DNA of 64,000 nt from Trichomonas vaginalis G3 (Eukaryota; Parabasalia; Trichomonadida; Trichomonadidae): positions 11,417,962 through 11,481,961 of the forward strand of contig NC_067208.1 of NCBI RefSeq assembly GCF_026262505.1, read 5' to 3'. Position 1 is the stretch's first letter, and the number at the start of each line of letters is the position of its first letter. This document shows positions 60,510 to 64,000 of this stretch, piece after piece. Both the position numbers and the translations under genes were made by a program. A model generated the notes under the pieces. The model made no database searches, had not been told where the DNA came from, and saw only the letters and a program-made list of their open reading frames with translations.

Positions 60510-60944
60510 ATGAGCTTGTCAAAATCAGAGCGAGAGTCTATTATATTAAATGACGCAAGAGGAATACAACATCCTTTCTATTACGTAAGTCAGAGTAAAG
60601 ATGGTAAAATATACGTAAGAAAAAGAAAGGTTCCATTAGCGAATGCAGAAAGCGACAACATTAAGGTGCATGGCAAGGGTGAAGTCCACGAAGCCCATAT
60701 AAAACCTTCTATTCAAACTGAAAAGTCAATAGAACCAGAAGAAAAGAAGCCAGATGTTCTTTCAATAACGAACCAAGAGCTTATTGCAAAGTTCGTGAAT
60801 TTCATTGAAAAACAAACCGAGTCAAAGAACCCTGACCCACCAGTGAAAGAAGTTGAGACAAAAGAGAATGTACAGTTCATTGAAAATGTCAAGAAACAAC
60901 TTCCACCACGAATGCCAAGAAGAAGAGTGAGAATAATGAAGTAA
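60510..60944 (+). CDS. Small protein upstream of major capsid, element 2
   Basis: 144 residues: IILNDARGIQHPFYYVSQSKDGKIYVRKRKVPL, a Pro/Glu-rich middle, and a basic end (RMPRRRVRIMK). The 'FYYVSQSKDGKIYVRK' pattern resembles 'GFYIHTMKDGRVQFRK' in the protein at 63078, so the two may be related. Function unknown; its position upstream of the capsid suggests scaffold or core. Confidence 0.5.
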   Translation: MSLSKSERESIILNDARGIQHPFYYVSQSKDGKIYVRKRKVPLANAESDNIKVHGKGEVHEAHIKPSIQTEKSIEPEEKKPDVLSITNQELIAKFVNFIEKQTESKNPDPPVKEVETKENVQFIENVKKQLPPRMPRRRVRIMK

Positions 60945-60971
60945 ATAGATATTTTTATCTGAAGTAAATAC

Positions 60972-62533
60972 ATGCAGAACGAACAGTTAAACGAATTTAC
61001 TCCAGCAGAGCATATTCATCAGATTCGCTCATATTTCGATATCATAGACAATGCAGTTCAAATTGGTGACACTAATAGAAAATATTCTGACGCAAAGATT
61101 CCATCACAACCTGGAACTGCTAAAGATAACACATGGGTAACATTCAATCTCTCACCTCCTGGTGAAAATATGTTGGACCTTTACAATACATTCATTACGT
61201 ATAAAATGGAAGGTCAATTTATTGTAGATAAAGAAATTGGTTCAGGTTCCAATAAAACAAACCCACCAGGATTTTGGATTGGTTTCGATGACGCTTTCTA
61301 TGCAGTTGCTGGATATCAAATCCTTGCAAATGGTCGTATCGTATATTCTCAAGACAACGCAAGAGAAGAAGCATATATAACTTCAAACTCACAAACTACC
61401 GAACAAATAAAGAAAGTAGATGTTTTCTCAAAGACTCGACATGAAAGTTATGGAGTCATTCGGGAACATGCAGAACAGGACAAATTGTTAGTGGTCCAAT
61501 TACAGCAGGAAAATCATTTGATTTTAAGCTTCGTTTAAGAATTCCTGTTAGAAGATTCCTTCCATTAGAAGCTATTCGATTTATTCCAGCTTTTGCAGGA
61601 AACATTCAGCTTAAAGTAAAGTTCAGTAGCGACGCCTTACAATGCACATCTATATCTGTAAATGATATCATTGCTTTCAATCCAACTCTTAAAGTTGCAT
61701 TTGCTTCAGATTCAAATCCACCGACAAATAAATTTGTTCCATGGAATGAACCATTCACTATGATAACGAAGGCAGTAGAAGCTAGTGGAACAGTTACTAT
61801 TACAACTGTAACCCAGCAACTATTTCGAACAAAGATGGATTTTAATGAATGTTTCATTCATCCAAAGTCATTCTCTTTAGACCCTAACATTTATACAGAA
61901 CTTGTAGAACATTATACAAACGAGGCTTTATGTTTTCCTGTTAAAGTTATGGATTGGATTCCTATGGACGGTTCATTCTCAAAGAATACAGATAGTTCAA
62001 GTGCAACATTTACAGCAGCTTATACGCCTATTAATGTTAAAAGTATTTGGGCACTATTTAGAAAGAAAGACAACTATTATGTTAATTTTGAGAACCCTAA
62101 GTTTAAATATCTTCAGCTTTCCATGGGAGCTTATGGAAATATGCCTGCAGAACCTGAAAAATCATATGGACCTGTATTTTATGAAATGGTTGCGAACGCT
62201 TGCAATACAAACAATGATATGATAGGATTTAATGAAGATGTTATGAGGTCATTGGTGGATGATGGTAGTGTGGAACATAAATGGGATAGCTATGACAACA
62301 CACATTTCTTATGTGGTTTTCCAACAGAAGTGGACTTTTGCTTCCAGCAAGGTCAAACATCTACTGCTCCAATAACATACAAATTGTCTGTTAAAGGACC
62401 TATTGAACTAGCAACTGAAAATGTACCAAAGCCACTTATTGGATTTATGAGGGATTGTTGCTTTGCATTCAGTAAGACAGTCAGGCATACCAATAATAAG
62501 ATTGACGACTATAACTTAGCACGACGACAGTGA
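60972..62533 (+). pseudogene. Double-jelly-roll major capsid protein region, element 2 (fossil)
   Basis: Begins MQNEQLNEFTPAEHIHQIRSYFDIIDNAVQIGD, with TWVTFNLSPPGENMLDLYNTFI. Later parts include RIPVRRFLPLEAIRFIPAFAGNIQLKVKF, VKSIWALFRKKDNYYVNFENPKFKYLQLSMGAYGNMP and FLCGFPTEVDFCFQQGQTSTAPITYKLSVKGP. Size near 520 codons and the paired beta architecture fit a Polinton major capsid. Very diverged from element 1. Broken once as far as I can tell. Confidence 0.65.
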
Positions 62534-62570
62534 GGAATAAAGGATGAACGTTTATTTTTAAAGCTTATAA

Positions 62571-63029
62571 ATGAGTTCTTCATCAAGCTCTCGTGAACCT
62601 TCACCATCTATGAAACAAACTTTACCAAACGATTATGGAGCACCTATTGAATATTTCTTACGAGCTGCACAATGGCAAAGAGCAGTCTCACCAAGGTTAG
62701 GTGTTCCACCAGCTCCTGTCAAAAATAGCATTTGGTCAAGTCCTTATATAAGATATGGTCTCCCACTAGGTTTGCTAGCTACAGCAGGAGCAGTTATGAT
62801 GTTGAAAAGAAATAAAGCAAATGTTGTAAATAATACTGAAGTAGTTGAAGTTAAACAAACTCCAACACCTTCGCCAAAACCAACGCCTTCACAAGCAAAA
62901 CCTTCAATGACTCCTGAACCTATGGAAGTACAAACTCCTGTTCAAAAGTCAACTCCTAAACCGACTCCAACATTTAAACCAGAACCTACTCCTCAAATAA
63001 ATCGTAAAACTCCTGCGTTTCCTTACTGA
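62571..63029 (+). CDS. Membrane protein with Pro/Thr-rich tail, element 2
   Basis: 152 residues. Ser-rich start, then a hydrophobic segment (YIRYGLPLGLLATAGAVMML) followed by KRNK, then a long Pro/Thr/Lys-rich tail with repeated (T/S)P(K/E)PTP units. Looks like a single-pass protein; possibly a virion membrane component. Leader TTTATTTTTAAAGCTTATAA before ATG. Confidence 0.6.
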   Translation: MSSSSSSREPSPSMKQTLPNDYGAPIEYFLRAAQWQRAVSPRLGVPPAPVKNSIWSSPYIRYGLPLGLLATAGAVMMLKRNKANVVNNTEVVEVKQTPTPSPKPTPSQAKPSMTPEPMEVQTPVQKSTPKPTPTFKPEPTPQINRKTPAFPY

Positions 63030-63077
63030 AAAAATAACGTTATTTTTATTTAATATTAAAATTTTTATTTGATTGAA

Positions 63078-63314
63078 ATGACGACTAAAGTCACTGAAGC
63101 AATGAAACAAAAGTTTTTGGTAGAATACATTAAATCAGGAACTATTCCAGAAGGTTTTTACATTCATACTATGAAGGATGGTAGAGTTCAGTTTAGAAAG
63201 ATAAAGCAACCATTAGATAAAGAAGGAATTTTGAGAAAGATTAAACTTCATGAGGACAACATTGCTAAACTTAGGAAGAAGTTAGAAGAGTTGGAGAAAG
63301 GAAGAGAGTTATAA
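63078..63314 (+). CDS. Small coiled-coil protein, element 2
   Basis: 78 residues (MTTKVTEAMKQKFLVEYIKSG...GFYIHTMKDGRVQFRKIKQP..., then a coiled coil LHEDNIAKLRKKLEELEKG). The ATG at 63078 is preferred to earlier non-ATG codons. Positional equivalent of the element 1 protein at 30622-30990. Its last codons lie in the TIR. Confidence 0.55.
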   Translation: MTTKVTEAMKQKFLVEYIKSGTIPEGFYIHTMKDGRVQFRKIKQPLDKEGILRKIKLHEDNIAKLRKKLEELEKGREL

Positions 63315-63329
63315 AGCAATGAATTCAAC

Positions 63330-63379
63330 AGGGTGAAAAAAGAGGTGAAAAAACAGGTGAGATCTCACCACTTCACCTA
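63330..63379. promoter_or_regulatory. Operator-like array, element 2 type, right TIR
   Basis: GGGTGAAAAAAGAGGTGAAA, then ACAGGTGAGATCTCACC and ACTTCACCT. One more arm than the left TIR copy. Confidence 0.7.
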
Positions 63380-63466
63380 AATCTATTTTTGTGCTATGTT
63401 TTCATACGTGTGAGGGTGGTGATATCATTAATTTTTAAGTTTATTTTTAAGTTTATTTTTATATAA

Positions 63467-63787
63467 ATGACGAAAACTATTGAGATAACAAACTACAACG
63501 GTCATGAGTTCAAGAATTTGTTCTTCGTTCCTCGTGAAAATACATTCTATCAGATACGAGGGAGAAAGGGTAAAGTTAGTTTGAGCGTTTATGACTACAA
63601 GCATAATGGAAAGTTTATACAAGCATATGATACAAACGATAAGCGTGTTTCATTAGCTTTGTCAAAACTTACAGGTATAAACTATGACAGTGATTTTGAC
63701 CTATATGAAGAAGAAAGTGAGTCAGAAGATTATGAGCTGTTATATGAAGCACAGCAATGGGAGGAGTTGCAATACTTTTGTAAGTGA
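63467..63787 (+). CDS. TIR-encoded 106-residue protein, right copy
   Basis: Same as 41930-42250 except one residue (SLSVYDY versus SLIVYDY). See that entry. Confidence 0.7.
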   Translation: MTKTIEITNYNGHEFKNLFFVPRENTFYQIRGRKGKVSLSVYDYKHNGKFIQAYDTNDKRVSLALSKLTGINYDSDFDLYEEESESEDYELLYEAQQWEELQYFCK

Positions 63788-63941
63788 GAACGTTTATTTT
63801 TTTACATTAGTGAGGTGAAGTGGTTTGTGAAAACGTTAGTGAGGTGAAGTCGTTAGTGGCTTTGTAAATATTTAAGGTTAAGTTGGTGTTGTCGTTTGTG
63901 TTGTAAAATATACGTTAACGGTTTCGTAAAGTGTCAAATTC

Positions 63942-63990
63942 ACATATAATGGGTAAGGAGGCGCGCAGTGCCTCCGTACCCATGATATGT
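63942..63990. other. Terminal hairpin, right end of element 2
   Basis: Mirror of 41727-41775. Confidence 0.8.
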
Positions 63991-64000
63991 ATACTAACTT

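Larger units (their letters stand above)
41718..63999. mobile_element. Polinton/Maverick element 2 (fossil, 22.3 kb)
   Basis: Inverted repeats of 690 and 702 bases, beginning AGTTAGTATACATATC. Parts: TIR gene (-), basic Gly/Ala protein (-), minor capsid candidates, packaging ATPase (+), conserved small proteins, penton-like protein (-), fibre (+), integrase (+), KilA-N cassette (+), PolB (+), second penton-like candidate (-), major capsid (+), membrane protein (+), TIR gene (+). The left flank ends TTCCC(A) and the only bases visible after the right end are consistent with a 5-6 base duplication starting TT, but the right copy runs out of the window. Broken at about four points. TIRs differ by one substitution and one 12-base unit in what I compared, so the insertion looks young. 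Confidence 0.93.
63298..63999. repeat. Element 2 right terminal inverted repeat
   Basis: 702 bases; differs from the left TIR by one extra AGAGGTGAAAAA unit in the operator-like array and one substitution in the TIR gene, as far as compared. Confidence 0.9.

Noticed and set aside
1-64000. tRNA, rRNA or snRNA genes
   Set aside because: No cloverleaf, rRNA core or snRNA-like segment was recognised on either strand; a covariance-model scan would be needed to exclude small RNAs.
1-64000. Spliceosomal introns
   Set aside because: The large genes are open without interruption, and no trichomonad-type 5' splice site/branch motif was noticed.

Overview
The window looks like a piece of a trichomonad genome, most likely genus Trichomonas. 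It is AT-rich, shows no introns, and carries BspA-type leucine-rich-repeat and large repeat-bearing surface genes, a Tvmar-like mariner, and two large Polinton/Maverick elements, which are known to be abundant in T. vaginalis. The species call is inference from family content only.

Layout. (1) Bases 2-8707: the 3' part of a huge HYDIN-like flagellar central-apparatus gene. (2) 8708-12209: a surface-protein paralog, a decayed BspA-like gene and a decayed second copy of the HYDIN 3' end. (3) 12210-31445: Polinton element 1 (19.2 kb; 421-bp terminal inverted repeats; 6-bp target duplication ACAAAT). (4) 31446-35630: a second surface-protein paralog, split by a mariner at 33987-35284. The blocks at 7710-10360 and 11409-35670 form an old tandem segmental duplication. 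Its second copy took in element 1 and then, or separately, the mariner, so copy 1 acts as a natural empty site. (5) 35631-41717: host genes, namely a POC5-like centriolar protein, two membrane proteins, and the 3' tail of a host gene cut by the next insertion. (6) 41718-63999: Polinton element 2 (22.3 kb; TIRs of about 0.7 kb that carry a gene, a terminal hairpin and operator-like repeats).

Both Polintons encode protein-primed DNA polymerase B with an N-terminal extension, a retroviral-type integrase, a packaging ATPase, a double-jelly-roll major capsid protein, penton-like minor capsid candidates, a membrane-active or basic small protein, and a phage-like fibre with a collar-type tip. I treat them as fossils. 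Element 1 looks broken at roughly eight to ten points and element 2 at about four. The TIRs are nearly identical within each element, so insertion is recent relative to the divergence between the two elements, which are clearly different lineages.

The most interesting signal is a three-gene cassette: an unrecognised gene, KilA-N + GIY-YIG, and KilA-N with a long C-terminal region. It is almost the same in both elements although the rest of their proteins are very diverged. Each cassette comes with its own short palindromic repeat arrays. The core is GGTTAGATCTAACC with GGGTAGA arms in element 1, and GGTGAGATCTCACC with GGTGAA arms in element 2. In element 2 the same motif lies upstream of the TIR-encoded gene and inside the subterminal TIR. 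This looks like a swappable repressor/operator module with element-specific operators, analogous in logic to phage immunity regions. Function is inferred, not shown.
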